This document shows, piece after piece, positions 1 through 14,592 of a DNA stretch of 64,000 bases. The position numbers were made by a program, and so were the translations under genes. Origin of the DNA: Cardinalis cardinalis (Eukaryota > Chordata > Aves > Passeriformes > Cardinalidae); the NCBI GenBank assembly GCA_014549065.1, contig JACDOX010000017.1, positions 6,688,808-6,752,807 of the forward strand. Direction: 5' to 3'. The notes under the pieces were generated by a model that worked only from the letters and a program-made list of their open reading frames with translations, was not told where the DNA came from and searched no databases. Numbering within the stretch: position 1 is the stretch's first letter; every line of letters begins with the position of its first letter.

Positions 1-2964
1 GCTCCTGCCTGCTTTCCTACCAGTTCCACAGAGAATTGTTTCATCCTACACACATCATCCAGAGAGATAAGGAAAGAGATTTCCTCTCTCTCTACCTTTT
101 TTTCTACAGCATGGNAAAAACTAACTGGGATGGCTAAGTTTTGAGGCCTCCCTTGTGCAAAGACACCTAACCCAACCATCCAGCTGCTTAGCTTTGACTT
201 ACATCAGCAGGATTCTGGCATCTTCACCTAAAATGCATCTTCACTGAAGTATTTTCTTATTGCTGCCTTCATTATGTATCTTCTTTTAGTTAGCTATACT
301 CCAAAGGAGTACAGATCTGTTGGATATATTCCAACACAAGAACACTCCTTCTGCAGGCTANCTGAAACCCTGGTTAGCCCAGGATTATGTACTTTCAATG
401 CACACCTTTCTGTAGCTTGTAACATATCATTAGAAAAATAAAAATCAAGCTCTCTCTGGAACATAAGCTGGTGCCAGAGGTTATGGTAAATTCTAGCAAG
501 TGGACAGAAATTTTCCTCCCTAATTTTGTTTTCCTCAGGGAGTAGTGGTTTCCACGTAAACACTTCTTCGAGCAGGCCCTTGGAGACAAGCCTGGAAGAA
601 TATATGTTCTGCCTAACACATATCCACCATATCTTAGCAGCTAAGAAAAATAATTCTGTGGTCTCACAACACTTCACCACTATCACCTCAGCCTGCCTAA
701 GCTAAAAATTAGAAGAAAGACCAAAGAAATGTTGGTATGTTGAGAGAAAGCTATGGCTCATGATGGCTGATATGTTGTTTCTGGATTTTTTCCCATCTAT
801 TCTGCTAGGTTTGTAGCTCCAGGAAAAAGTGTTTGAAACCATGAATTATGGTACATAAGGACAGAGAAAACATAACACCATAGTCATTCATTTCTCATTG
901 CTACATGGAGCAGTAAGCTGCACCAGCCTGTGACATCCAGAGAATTTGCTCTAAAGTTTAGATCACTGTAAAACATACAAAGGACTTTTTTCTTCTCTAT
1001 TTTTCTGTAGGGTCTGATACACATTGTCTTAACATAGAAGATCCCCTTTGATGTCCATTCACATTTCCTAAGTCAAGAGGAAAATAGTTAGGGCCTTGGA
1101 GGACAAGGGGAAAAAATGTAAATGTAAGTTATTCTTGGAAGTAATTTGGATCCCAGCTCCAGACCAGAGAATCTTTGAACCTGCCTGAGCAAACTGTTCA
1201 GTGTCTGAGCCCAGCCCAACATTGGATTTGCAGCTATGAAATGGACAAATCCAAACNAGGGATCTAGATGCTCATAAGCTCCTGAACATTCTCTATTTCT
1301 GGTTTGTTTGTTTTTGTGGGTTTGGGTTTTTTTCATCCTGAACTCTCTCCTAGTTATTTATATAAGACACCTCTGAATCTTTTGGTTAGTTTGGTTGGGT
1401 TTTTTTCCTCACANGCACTTACTTATAATGACAAGATGCTATTAAATATTTGTAATGCTTACTAAGCAAAGCTCTGACTATGAGCCTGGATTAGAGTACC
1501 CAGAGATTCCCTCCACAAATTCCAAGTGCAGGCTGAAAAAAAAAAAAAGCAGTTCTGGGACTTATAATTTTAGAATGCTTATATTTAAAGCATGCACCTC
1601 CAGTAAAGCAAGTTCTGAATTCATCTTGCACATAATCAATGACATTCTTCCCTCCCAGCAAAATAGCAGTTCTTTATCCCAGCAGNGCAAAGTGGGAGGC
1701 AAACAGCAGAAGAGTGTGAGTGTGTGTGGAAGAGCTTGGGCTCTGGTCACTTGGTGACTCAAGGACTGCAAAACAGAAACTGAAGCTTATTATGACAGGA
1801 ACAGAAAAGCTTCATGTTCAAGGAGTGAGATTCCAAGAGAGCTGTGGGGATTTTTTTTTCCCCCTTCAAACAAAGCATTTCTTTTCTAGTCAAGTCCAAT
1901 TCCCTCATGGAAACCCAAGCCCTAAAGTAGCTAAAATAGCCTTTTCGCTCTCTCCAGTCAGTCTCTGCTTCTTGGCTTCTTGAAAAGAAGGAATTTGGAG
2001 CAGGAAGTCATGTTAGTTAATGGCACAGGGCAGAGCTTCCAGAGGAAGCTTCACCTACAGCCATTTATAATGTTGATAGTGGTGTGGTTTGTGGCCCTTT
2101 CTTTTTCCCTAGACAAGATTGAAAAACAGATCCTGATCCAAATCCCATAGCTCTTGGTTTTTAGACACCTGAGCACTCCCTATTCCCCACAAGTCTCCAA
2201 GGGATGCTGGGTCTCAGAAGGAGTGAGTGCAATAAACCTTCATTCTTTGCTACAAATCAAAGAAGCCTTAGGAAACCGGACACTCAAGTCCCACTGTTTC
2301 TGACAAACTCTGTCTTGCTTTCAGCTTGCAGTTCTTTTGCTTTACAGGCACACCACATCTGTGTCTTATTCTCTGTGTTCACCAGAGAATAAGAATAAAA
2401 TAAATTCTTCATTTTCTAGTACTGCCCCAGTCTTATTAGTAACCAAAACAGTACGTGTAGTTTTGCAGTTGCTTCTGACTTTGTATCAGAGCCTTGTAGT
2501 TCTAGATAGTATTGCAACAAACTGCAGGACTTTAAAGAAGTAGGGTAGAGTGGGATCTTAACATACCAATTGGCCCCTTATCATTAATCCAGTTTTTTTC
2601 TCTAGAAGCGAATCAGTCAACAGCCNGCTCAACAACCATAAACTTCTGTTTTCAAGCAGTGTTGTGTCCTGCTGAGTAACAACCCTTTTGATACTAAAGA
2701 TATCTCCTGCCATGCATTCTCCACTGCCAAGCAGTGATTGTTGACATAGTGTTTCATTTAATAAATATTACCAGTGTGTATGAGTATGAAGGGATGATTC
2801 AGCAGCATCAGGGGCCCTATGGCAGCACTCCTAACAGGAAGACAGAAGTGATTGCTTCACAGCAAATGAATCAGGCCCACACCTAGGACACTTGGAGAAA
2901 CACCCTTTTTGCACTAAATTGTCATGCCTCAGGGTTGCATTAATAATGACAACATATGCAAAAG

Positions 2965-3050
2965 CTGCAACTTGTTTCTCATCTGTAAAGTGGGGATCAT
3001 GACATTCGCCACTCTAAAGCCTGTGGGTCTCTGTAAACTCATAAGACCAA
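2965..3050 (+). mobile_element. Probable MIR core fragment
   Basis: The central core motif is recognisable as GTTTCTCATCTGTAAAGTGG followed by GGATCATGACATTC and a degraded CTCTGTAAACTCATAAG tail. Only about 80 bases can be followed and the flanks are not convincing. Confidence 0.5.
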
Positions 3051-6000
3051 CTGAAAAACCTCTTCCATGCTCCATCCTCTCAGCCATACCTTTCTAAAGC
3101 TTTTCTTCAGAATCAAAATTACTGAAACTTGGTAACTGCTACTTACAGCTGAGTTGCCTTGGCAGCCAGTTAGACAGATTAAGCTTGTGACCGAAAACTC
3201 CGAGCCAGTGTTGAGGAACTGACTCCGATCCTAGTATCTCTTTTAATTTTTGTGTAGAAAATTGGTAACAGACTTCCATAGTTAAATTAATAAAATCTGC
3301 TCATCTTTGAACTGCTATGCCAAAAAAAAAAATCAAGATTTTATAGGAAGAATTCTACATGTGTAAATAGCAAGTTACACAAATGGAAGTTTGCATTACT
3401 GTTCTGTTGGTAGCAAAGAATTTTAATTGATCTATTAGACTATCATAGCCTGTTATCTAACACACAAAGTTTCTGTGATATATAAAAAAATAAAATGGAG
3501 AGATCCGTTTTCTAGATGTCCACAGATGAAGATAAATGCTGAGACATTTATTCATTCAGGAGGACAACATGCTCAAAAAATAACTGCATTTGCATCTTTG
3601 TGGTTATTCATGAATGAAAATATTCAGTGAGAGGAATAAATGTTCACAAAACTTCCCTGAAGAAATCCAAATGTTCAAAAATTTGCTTGTCAGTAACAGA
3701 TTGACTTGCGGAAACTCTCAAATTCATGAAAGGCAAGTTTGCCACATAACTACTGGATGAATTCCAGGGAACCTTAATTTGAGACTGGTTGAAGAATTAA
3801 ATGGTATTTAAATTATTAAATCTGTGTAAATCTAGTGCAAATTATAAATCCTGTCTGTTCCACATAATTTTTTAATAAACTTGGGTTATGATTTCCATAC
3901 TGTGTGTTGAATAGATGTTGCACTGTTTAGTGCTGTGGAAAGTGTCCTTTCTGTTACCTGACTCGGGCAGGACTGACCCCACTGCAGACCCCAAGTCTAT
4001 GAAGATTGATTCTGTCCTGTCTGGGANTAAAGCATGAGCAGACAGCAGAGCCAAGTTAGACCTGCAGTTATACTGTGTACTCTTGCTGGATGAAAATCCT
4101 TTTTTTTCCCAATTGACTCTGAAGTAAATATTTAGCTATATGCCTTTGAGAGTAATGGTTTGTTTGGGTTTATCTTCTACACCATCATGTCACAGTATTT
4201 GGTAATTCACATCCCTTGGGGTGGCTTCCTACTCGGAGCATTACACAAAGAATGCATTTTCAGGCTAGATTTCCAGTAAATAACCCTGCAGTTCCAGGAG
4301 ATTGACTAAAATAGCAGCACGGCTGCAGCACAATGCCACTTAAATTCAGATCTCTCCCTTATTCTGGTTCCATCCTCTTCTCTCTCTCTCCCAACACTAG
4401 CATAATTGTCAGTGTCCTCTTCTTGTGAGCATCTTGGTTTTCACCAAGCCCTTCTCTGGCCTGTTACTATGCTCCCATGGAATCCTGCACTCTTGATTCA
4501 TGTTTCCAGCCCTCTCCGTAGAGTCATCATCTGCCACATTACAGTAACACTGCTTGTGTAAGTTCTGCCAGTGCTGCTACGAGTATGGAGACATCCAGCA
4601 CATTTTCTCAGACTATTATACACAAACAGCCTCAAAAGAGAGATCACTCTTAGCAAAGAACAATGACTAAACAAACACTTCAAGGAATTTTTAAAAATGG
4701 ATGTAAAATCCTGAAGTGTATCTTTGTCACATTGTTTTATGAGTTGCAGTTGCCACACGTCCTGCTGAACACTGTTTTTTTATTAATTTCAGATGAGTTT
4801 TTACCATGCCTAACTCATTGTTCTCACTCTTCATAAATCCTTGATTCTGGTTTTNAATGCAATTTGGTCCTCAGTCCCAGTGAGTGCCAAAGACTGGAAT
4901 TATGCATTGTATAATGCATATCTTTTCAATGTGTTATTTTCTAATTCAGTTTAATATCTTAATCTGTGTGAGAGCCAGGACAACTTCCAGTTTACCCACT
5001 CTGACTTCTACCATGTGCTCATTCACTTACTGTGTAATAACAGGGAAATTTTGTTAAGAGAGGCTGACCAGCCTTCATTTTCACAGGTCACCCTTTTGAC
5101 CTTCTCACAGCCCAAATCTAAACAGGTAGCAGAGTCTTTGCAGGATCTTATCTACACAAGCAGAGTAACCAATGCAGCTTTTAGCCCTCTCGNAATGAAC
5201 TGGTCAGAAATATATTGTCAGATTAGTGGGAAATCTGCGCTGGACAACTCAAGCAGTCATACATCTGAAGGAACACCAGTTACATTTGTTTAGCTTGTAG
5301 ACGAAATGGGCTCTTGGAGGTGACCTTACAGTTCTGCATGCAGACACCATGCTTGGTTCAGCCATTCCTAAAATGCATTGCTCTCCTCATTTTGTCAGCT
5401 AGCACACTGCAGGACAGGCTGCCAACTGGCTGGCTGACATATCAGGGCGAGTTAGCAATGTGTTGTGAGAAATGTAAGAAAAAAACCTGAATGCTGACAA
5501 AACAATTTTTTTCCAGTGTTTTTTGCAGTCCCTCACTTACCACTTGACTTCCCTCTCTTTCCTCCTTATTTTCCTTTCAGCCCTGAGCATTTATTGTCCT
5601 TTACTCTCTTTCCCTGGCCTGCCCTGGCAGGAGGGATCACTGAGCAGCAGAGAAGCCTCTCTCTCACATCTGTATAGCTTTACTACTTCTTGCTTTTCTG
5701 GGCAGTACTTTCACTTACCCCATATTTCACTCTGCACTGACAGCTTGGCCAGAGCATAGCACATTTTCCAGGCACAGATGTTTCTATCAGATTCATGCTT
5801 GCTTCTTGGAGACACGGCAGAAGGAATCTTTTTACTTGTACTTCAACTGATACAAATGATCCCAAGCTAATATACCGCAAATTTCTTTATCCTATTTTTG
5901 TCTTTCTGAACATATGTGTTTGCTTGTGTATTTACATGAGGAAAGGCTGATACTTAATTCTAATTAAAAAAAAAAAAGATATACCATTATGGATAAATGA

Positions 6001-6139
6001 CTGAATTTTTAATATGCTCCTTTTCAAGTAACAAGACATTTGAGCATAGCTCTGGTCTTAGAGTAAGTGACAAAACATACAAGGTCTTAAATTTTCAGTC
6101 AGATACTTATTTGCATAAAGATCTTAAACTTTTGGGAAT

Positions 6140-6210
6140 TTCCAACTTGCCACAGGTCATCAGCATGAAACCAATTGTAAGATTGGAACCTAAGATTATT
6201 ATTTTTTCCA
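6140..6210 (-). mobile_element. Possible MIR fragment, antisense
   Basis: CCAACTTGCCACAGGTCATC followed by AATTGTAAGATTGGAACCTA resembles the AACTTGCCCAAGGTCA...GGGATTCGAACCC portion of reverse MIR. It is short and diverged. Confidence 0.35.
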
Positions 6211-9200
6211 CACAAAAACTCTGACTTTTTAACTTCTGTAAGGTACAGTTGCATCATAGAATCTAAGTAGTCTTTAACAAAAACTATGTGCAGATCTATT
6301 GCCAAGAAAAGAAAAGACCAAACTATGAAGATAAGCACAAGGTATTAATAAGGTGCTATTTAAAACACTGTTTTCTCAGAACTCATTACTGATCTGGTCC
6401 TAGTGATGGAGTGTTCTCATGCACACACTGGCAGCAGGTCACAGCAGAGTAACTCCGTTCATAGCTATGCAGTCACAGAGTATTTGCACACCTACACTTT
6501 CAACAATTTTTAATGCATGGATTTTAAATACAATGGGAATAATCAGTTGCTTAGTCTGATCGTATCAACTTCCTTATCTTTTATTTTTATTCCTGTCTTT
6601 TACTTTCCTTCCTTTCTTCCACCATTGCCTTACAATGAAAGAGGTGCAGGGGAAGGAAGAAAAGAAAAGAGAAAGAAGGAGTGCATTCTAAGAGTTCTTC
6701 TGGCAAACCTTGCATATAAGGTTCCACCTCTAGCTGGGATCCAGAAAGCAATGTCCCAGTGCTCCCAGTTAAAGGGCAAATGTCACTTGGTACAGCCTTT
6801 CTGTAGTTGCTGTTATTTCTTCACAACTGAAGAAATAAGATAAAGTAGAAAAGTAAATTTGCCAGGTTTTGCACAGGCGGTTTCCAGAGAGCAATGCTCC
6901 CGAGGCAAAGCAGTGGCTGGATTAGAGGACAGCCCACAGTTGGCATCAGGGTGCTGTGCAGGACAAAAATGGGATGTCTGCCAGTTCTCAAACGGAATGG
7001 GAGCAAAGCCATAGGTATACAGTCTCTAACTTCCACAGCTGCCAGGAAAGTCTGTGTAACATCAGTAATTCCACAGGTCTCCTACGACCATTGATCCCAG
7101 TCTGTATCACAGCTCTGGTTTTAATTGCATCTGAAGTTAATTCAGCAGAAAAACATCTTTGTCCCGAGTGATAGACAACTGTTTTCTTCCAGTTGTATGT
7201 AACCTTATATCATCATCAGTAGAAAAAGACAACACCTCACCCTCACCAGTCAGTCTTTTCTCGGTCTTTCTGGTGCATGTGAGCAAGCATTATAAAGCAC
7301 TACAGCAAAAACTGTCACAAATTCTTTGTTTCAATGAAACAATCATAAAGCCTGGGAAATAGCCATTTATATGCTTATTTACTACATGTTTGTTTACATC
7401 TATCTGACTTTAATAGATATCAAAATGGATTTTTTTCAAATATATTTTAATGTATAAATAAAATACAGGATTATCAATTCCTAGCATAGTTTGACCCAAA
7501 AAAATTTGCACTCTGTGGCACCTTGCAATCCTGCCAGCTGTACAGTTGTCTTACATGGGAATATAGATGCATGTTTGTCTTGAGAGCTCCCAAATCCCTG
7601 CATTCTCCATAAGAAAGAATGGGACAGGAAATTTCTGGGTTACTGGGCTCTTTGGTGCAGATGTCTCTTTTGCTTTCACACATATTTCCACAGCAAGAGG
7701 AGATCCATGCTAAGCAACAGACACAGAGTCTCATTCAGCAATAGTTCTTTTCTTTTTTTGTCTGCTCTAAAATAGTCTGAGTGTTAGGAAGAGTAACAAG
7801 CACTGAACTTTTCCCCACATACATTACTCACACAGAGGAATGAAAGTGGGTTGAGATAAAATTACTTTTTTTTTTCTCCTCTAAGGAAAAACCCAAGTTC
7901 AGGTGCCTTCAAATTAAGTTTGTTATTGAAATAATAAGACCACAATCCAGCAAAANGTACCTGATTTCAGTATAATTTTTTTTATTTCCTAGGCTTTTGA
8001 AGTTAAATATAAATTTAAGAATTTGCTTGCTTAGGTGATTAGGCTTGTGACAGAAGATTTAGGCAAACACCTAAATTTGGGGATTCTATTATGTCGGTTT
8101 TCATGCTGAGAGCTTTAGGTATGAAAAAGTGCCAAAGACAAGTCNTTACTTTCTCAAATATTTTACCATATTCTGCAATCNTAAAGTTCAAAGAGAGCTT
8201 TTCNTCATCAGTGATAAAACTTGATCTGTTTTTTTTTCTTACACTCTTTTTATTCTGTTTGACCCACATGGCTATAACAAGAAGAGTCTAAAATTATTCA
8301 CTTTGCCTTGTCACGTTCCTTCTAAGGCAAGAGTATCCAGTAATCCATGGGGAAGCGTGAGGAATAAGAAGGGCAATGACATGTCCTAGGTGGCATTTGG
8401 AAGCAAACCTTCCNCGCCTTGAGCTCCTGTTCTAGATCTGGAAAAGTTTTTTCCCCCATAACACANGTTCCCCTTCAGCCATATTTTGTGCTTTATATCC
8501 AGACACTACAGTAGGCAGAGGCTTACTGTGGGAACCAGAAAATTATGCCTACTTAGCATTTTGTGTAAATATTTTCTTCCTAGAAGTTTGGCTTTTGTTT
8601 TGTGATATAACCTGAGGAATAGTGGCTTCCTGTTCCTATGGAATATATAAAAATGAAAGAAAGAGGCAACCAAAATGTTCAAGATAAACAAGAGCATCGG
8701 CACAACTTTTCTGGAGGGTCTAAAAGACTTGAACTCCTCTGTGGGGTTCTGCACANGCAACTCCAGTGCACCAGCTGTGTATTCTCCCTCCTGGCAGCAG
8801 CCAGCATCTTAAAAATGTANAGGCATCAAAATTTCCCAGTGATTATTGCAAATGACCTGCTGTATACAGATTTAAGGTGGCCTGGGGAANGATGCTCAGT
8901 GATTTTCAAAAAATAATCAGGCTTTTTGAGGGGGGGTGAGAACAGGGTGCCTGGGAGGGAAGGCACTGGCATGCGGGCTTATTCCAGTGTGCACAGGAGA
9001 ATTGGGAATTCAAAGTGATATCCATGTAGNACTTCAAGGCAAGCACAATAATAGCAAATGCAAACTATTACTGGTTGTCATAAGTTCTGCATCAGTTATG
9101 AGGCTCTCACTAAAAAGTTTTAAAACTCATAGTCTTTTAGCACTTTATATTCAATTCTCAAATCAGACACCAATTGCAAGAAAAAGAAAGTTACCACACC

Positions 9201-12200
9201 TCTATTTACATTATTCCCACTGGTAGGGTCTTGTTCCCGGTGACTTCTCCAGCACAATTTCTGCTGCCACTGGTTAAGCCCAGTTTGACACCCCGTGGGT
9301 CTTTCAGTACCCTGTTATCTCATTTTCCTGTAGATTATGAGCAGTAGGTTTTGCCTGTACCATAATCAGTTCACACAATCTGACAAGAAAATGCAAACGC
9401 AAAATGCCTATAACAGAAAGCACTACTTTAGTCCCAAAGCTAAGAAAAAAACCTAAACCAAACCAAAACAGCAAAACCCCCAAAACATTAAACAGTTGCA
9501 GCAGAAATAGCCAGTGTCTGTATTTTGTAGTGGAACAAGATAGTATCAATGTGGAATGTTTTAGAGCAATATATCCAGCTTAAAACCACTCAGATTTTAC
9601 TGATGGCATTTGACCACAGCATACAATCCCAGATATGCAATTTACTGAGTATAAACAAGCCAGAAGAAGAAGGGAGAAAACTCCTTGGCGCCTGCTACAC
9701 GTAATACACACAAGTGCTGCAGAAATCTGCTGATAATCCCCTTTTCAGTTTGTGTTCACAGCTAAATCTACTTCACTTCCTCTGATACTGAACATTATGC
9801 AGTGCTCTGAGGTCCACCACTAGCCATAAATCCCAGGCAGGAAACAGTCTTCAAGTCTAAGGAGGAAAGACAGCATTTCATTTTCTAAAGACAGCCCAGA
9901 GTAACCAGGTCAAACAAAGTTTGGAGCTGAAGCTCTTGAAACCCAGGGTATAATTGTGTATGTTTTTCTGCTTGTTTTGTTACTGGTTAACCGGATGCAA
10001 CAAATAAAACCGTTTTTTTCTTATTTTCTCTCTCTGACTGCCTCGTTGGGAGCTCCTCTTTGGGAGCCAACCTCTCCCTGAGCCAGTACTTGAGGTCATA
10101 GCTCCCTAACTTCAAGACATCTGCTAGGTCAGACATACTTGAAGAGAATCAGCTGTTCGCAGCCAGCACATTATTAGCACACTGAGTCCCAGACAAATGC
10201 TGAGGGTCTCTCTCTCTAACAAACACAGAATCACTTATATCCACGTATTGTATTTTAATTTTCTTGTCTTGATCAGAGATCTATCTCCAATGCCAATACA
10301 GAGCATTAAATAAAGAGTTTGAGCTCTTGAATGTTCAAATAATCAGCTAGAATAATTACAGAAAAAAAAATTACAAAACAAAATACTCTCTTCACTTCTG
10401 GTGCTAGGAATTGAGTTTGCCCTGTATGGTACTCCTAACTTTCTGAAAAAATCACAGAAGATACAAAAAAGCCCCTAAATTGCTGTGTTAGATACCTAAA
10501 AAACAGATTGATGAACTATACTTTGTGAAAACAAAACTCCACTTGATGGCTGAAACTCAACATTCAAATCCAGAGGCTCTCTAAAGCATTTGCTCCTTAT
10601 GAAGCACTTGGTGCCCTCTTATATTCATTATTTAAAACATTTCAATTATTTCAGGAACAGATGTAACAAAAAGGCAGATAAATATCCAATATTTGTGTTC
10701 ATCTCTCTGATATCAAAAATGTACATACAGGAGAAATGTAGTTAGTAAGGAATTATTTCTTCTTTTTAAGTCAGCAAAGGCTTTTCCTAGAGCTCCTTCA
10801 AGCCACCTTTTCTGCCCTAAATGAAGTGTTACTCGGAAATAGAACAGCCAGTTTACAGTAAGGAAAAAAAATACACCAGGCTTGATTCAAAACTTGCACA
10901 CTGGAGTGCCAGCTTGGCAGCAGTTGAAAGTGCAATGGAATTGAAAGGTTTCCATCTCACTGCTAAGCTTTAACACAGCATGTTAGATATCCACAGTGCT
11001 GTGGCACAGACCTGCAGCCCCAAATGTACTAATTTCTACAAAGCTTTTGAAACTCTCATTCAGGTGCCTGGAAAAGAAGAAGGTACAAGGAAATTGGTAA
11101 CATACCCCTCAGGAAGTATCTAAAAGCCAGTCAAAATTGCAGGACCTGTATCTAGGGAATTGCAGTAAAAATCCTTCTATACAGCTCATCTCTTTAACAG
11201 ACTTTAGGAGGGAATTGCTAGGAGCTGGATTCACAGCCACTATAAAGCCACCAAGCACATTTATTGATATATTGATATCTGTTTAGCTAGAGTTCTGTCC
11301 CTGCTCATCTCCATCACATCTAGTGTTATGAAAATAAGTAGGAAAAATCANCATCTATTAAGGGCTCTTTGAAGCTCTGTCCACTTTACCCTCTTTCATG
11401 CAATGCATTTTATTCTTGCCATGTATACCAAGAACTAATTTCAGTTTTGCACCTATTCTTTTCAAGTCTGGTGACAGAAAACATCAGGGAGGCAAAGAAT
11501 ACTCAGATTGATAGGCTCTCTACAGGACTCAGTGTCTTTAGCAGTAAACAAATTCTTGCAAGAAAAGTAAGAATACCGCATTGAACAAATGTAGTGCAAT
11601 AATAGTTATATTTTCCATCTCAAAGTATTTCCCTCATATTTTATCTGTTTCCATCATAGTACAAAGATCAAAACTGGTTGAGGTTTAAAATTTCATTGGA
11701 CAGCCCCTGGGGAAAGCTCTTCTGCTGGCCTGCAGAGACCATGCAATCCCTGCTGAGTGCAGGTGCAGGGGAGCCAGTGCAAGCTGTCAGCCTTGTCTGC
11801 AGTCCTCTCTCTGCCCTTGTAAGATCAGCACACAGGAAGAGCATGGGGCAATGGCTTTGGTCTGCAGGAGTTTGTCTTTCAGAACTAGACTGAAAAACAT
11901 GTCTTGGCAAGTCCAAAACAAGCACCGTGTTTGAACCAAGACACTTCAACAGGGAAAACAGAGCCTTTTATAAAAACATTGTTGCTAATCTACTTGATAC
12001 CATTTGAGCCTCCAAAAAGTACCAGTCTGAAAGAAAACATATCTTTCATATGCTGACTGTAAGTAATTTTGATTCTGTGTCTTTCAAGTTAGAAGCAAAG
12101 TGTGGGGAACATAGAGCATTTGACACTAGCATTGTTCATCATCTCCACTCGAAATAGGAAATATGGAACGTTTAGTCTCTTGTGATTTCTTCAGTGGAAG

Positions 12201-14512
12201 TGAATTATGATCCAGTGCTGCCTCTTGCTTAGCACATTCATAACAGCGTTATTAACTCATTCTTTAATCAGCTGTGCTCTATCAGTTACAGTACTCTTGG
12301 ATTAAACTTCTGAGCAGCAAGATCAGAACAGAGTTTGGGTAAAGATACCACCGCTGGCTCAGGGCATCCCTCAGTTGCAAATTGGCGGGGTCTGGAGGAG
12401 CTTACTGGGGTAAAACTATTTTATACTTAGCTTGGTTTTGCAATCTCTCTGACATCCGTGGCTGTACCTACCAAGGGCTGGGCTAGCACTTCGTCTGGCC
12501 CAGTTCAGCCATTCTGGCATGCATGTGCCTATATGAAATGATAGTGCTCAGTGAAGGAAACAACCTTTAGGTACAATAAAAATTAAAAAGGCCCAACTTC
12601 AGAGACAGCAGTACAGTTACCATAGCTACTATTAGATCTTCATTTACAAAAAATTAAAGTATTAGCATGCTATACAATAAAACCAAATCTTGACATAGAA
12701 CCACCTGACTGCTGATGTCAGGCACCATTCAGGATGTGATTCAAGTACTAGATAGTAATAACCTTGGAAATTCTTTTCAGTTTGTGGAGCAGGAAATAGG
12801 ATTGCAACTAATTTATTACATATTCTTTGGGAACAAGGAAAAAGATGAATTAGAAAATCACAAGGAATTGTATTTTCAAAGACAGATTAGATTTTATAGG
12901 TTTTTTAAAGAGGCAAAAAAATAAGGTTAAGTCTGTGCTTCATCACTTCAAAAATGATAAAAATGTTGCATTGTTTTAGCATTCAACATGGTCTGATCTG
13001 GTTTTGGAGTTGGAAAGCAGCACAATTCTGTGTCAAAATAACATCTTTAGCATGTCATCAAACAGATACATAAATTTAAACATCAAGTGCCTCATTTTGT
13101 TTCTGACTGGATTTACCAGGTGTGTGCTTTGAGCTGCATGTCAGCACCATCCTTTATTTGTCCAACACACAGAACGTCTGGGCATGTACAGGTCAATGTA
13201 CAAACACACCCTGCACCCACTTTCTGAAGTATAGGCTGATGCTGAAAGTTTTGTTTACAGCATCTGATAAGCCATTCTTAAGCTGTTTTTAATTTCAGTT
13301 CTGTCTAAATTCAGCTCTTCTATGTTAATGTAAATATGTACAGTAAGAAAAAGATAGGAGTAATTTAGCATTAAAAATCTTTTAAATGTACAGTACAAAC
13401 AAACCAATGCTCCTCTCTGAATGGTGCATTTTTATCAGTCCTACACACACAGACTGCTATATCACAAAGGGAAGAGACATGAGAGGTCTTTGAGCCTGTC
13501 CAGGAGACAGGAAGGAGAGGAGGCAAGGGTACTTGTGCCCATTAGAACACCAGGTTTCAGCATCACTGGGTTTGGTAAGGGGCTCCTTCAAAGGCAATGA
13601 ATAAGCAGAAGGAGGCCATATCAGAGGGTATGAAATTTGGCCAGCAGGTTACCTAAGGTTCCGAGTATAGATGAATTTTGTACTATGATTTGAGTAGATT
13701 TTACACTTTGTAGTGAAACTAGAATCAAACTTGTTGTTTGCTTTTTCTTGAACAGCAGATTTTGCTAAAGTTTTATTGTAGCAGATTAAACTCAACCAAG
13801 ACTACTTTAGAGGACGATTTTTGTCTGCAAAACACCCATTAACCCCTCTCAGGAGACGTGAGGACTGTAGCAAAGAAATTACTTTAGCAGATACCCCTCG
13901 ATAAAAGGAAAGGCAAGGCACAACCTGGTACTTCTCCATATCACCTTTTGATGGCAACAACAGGAACTCTTTACTCTTTTATAGATTTCCCCAGTCTCTG
14001 CCTAACCCCAAGTACATGCATACACGTAGGTGCAATGTAGAAACTTGCTCTGACTCAGAGTGCTGGCAGCCAATCTCCAGTAAAATATAGGCCTCCAAAC
14101 ACTGCTCTTGGACCTCATCCTTCTGGAAGAATTAATTACTAGGAGGGGTTTGGGACTTTTTCCCCTTATTTTACATTCCCTTGCTCTTCTCTGCTTTCTG
14201 GTGAAATTGTGTACTGCTCTCCCACTCTTGCTCCCCTTCCCTGATTTCCATGGTTCAGATGTTTGAAAACATTTTGTAGAATTCTGCAAGCTTCTTCCAG
14301 CTATGCCAAAGCAAACTTGAACTCACAGCCATCTGAGGCTTTCTCATCATTGCTGACACTCTCTTGGTGATCTGCCTGCTATGAAGGTTTTGCTGGGGTT
14401 TTCTGACCATTTCTGCACATCCACCATGGAACAGCTAAATGAGATATGGATGCCAAGTGAAAAACCAAAACCCTACATTGCTTCCCCTTGATTAGTCACA
14501 GAGCTGTTTAAA

Positions 14513-14592
14513 TGGGGGAAAAAATAAAATGAAAAGGAAAAGAAAAAACAGAGGGGGAGAAGGGGCAGAGGGGCAGAAAAAGAGAGAAGCAG
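14513..14592. repeat. Polypurine tract
   Basis: About 80 bases made nearly entirely of A and G, for example GAAAAGGAAAAGAAAAAACA then GAGGGGGAGAAGGGG. It has a G-rich middle and A-rich ends. Such tracts can form triplex or G-rich structures, but here it may be simple low complexity. Confidence 0.8.
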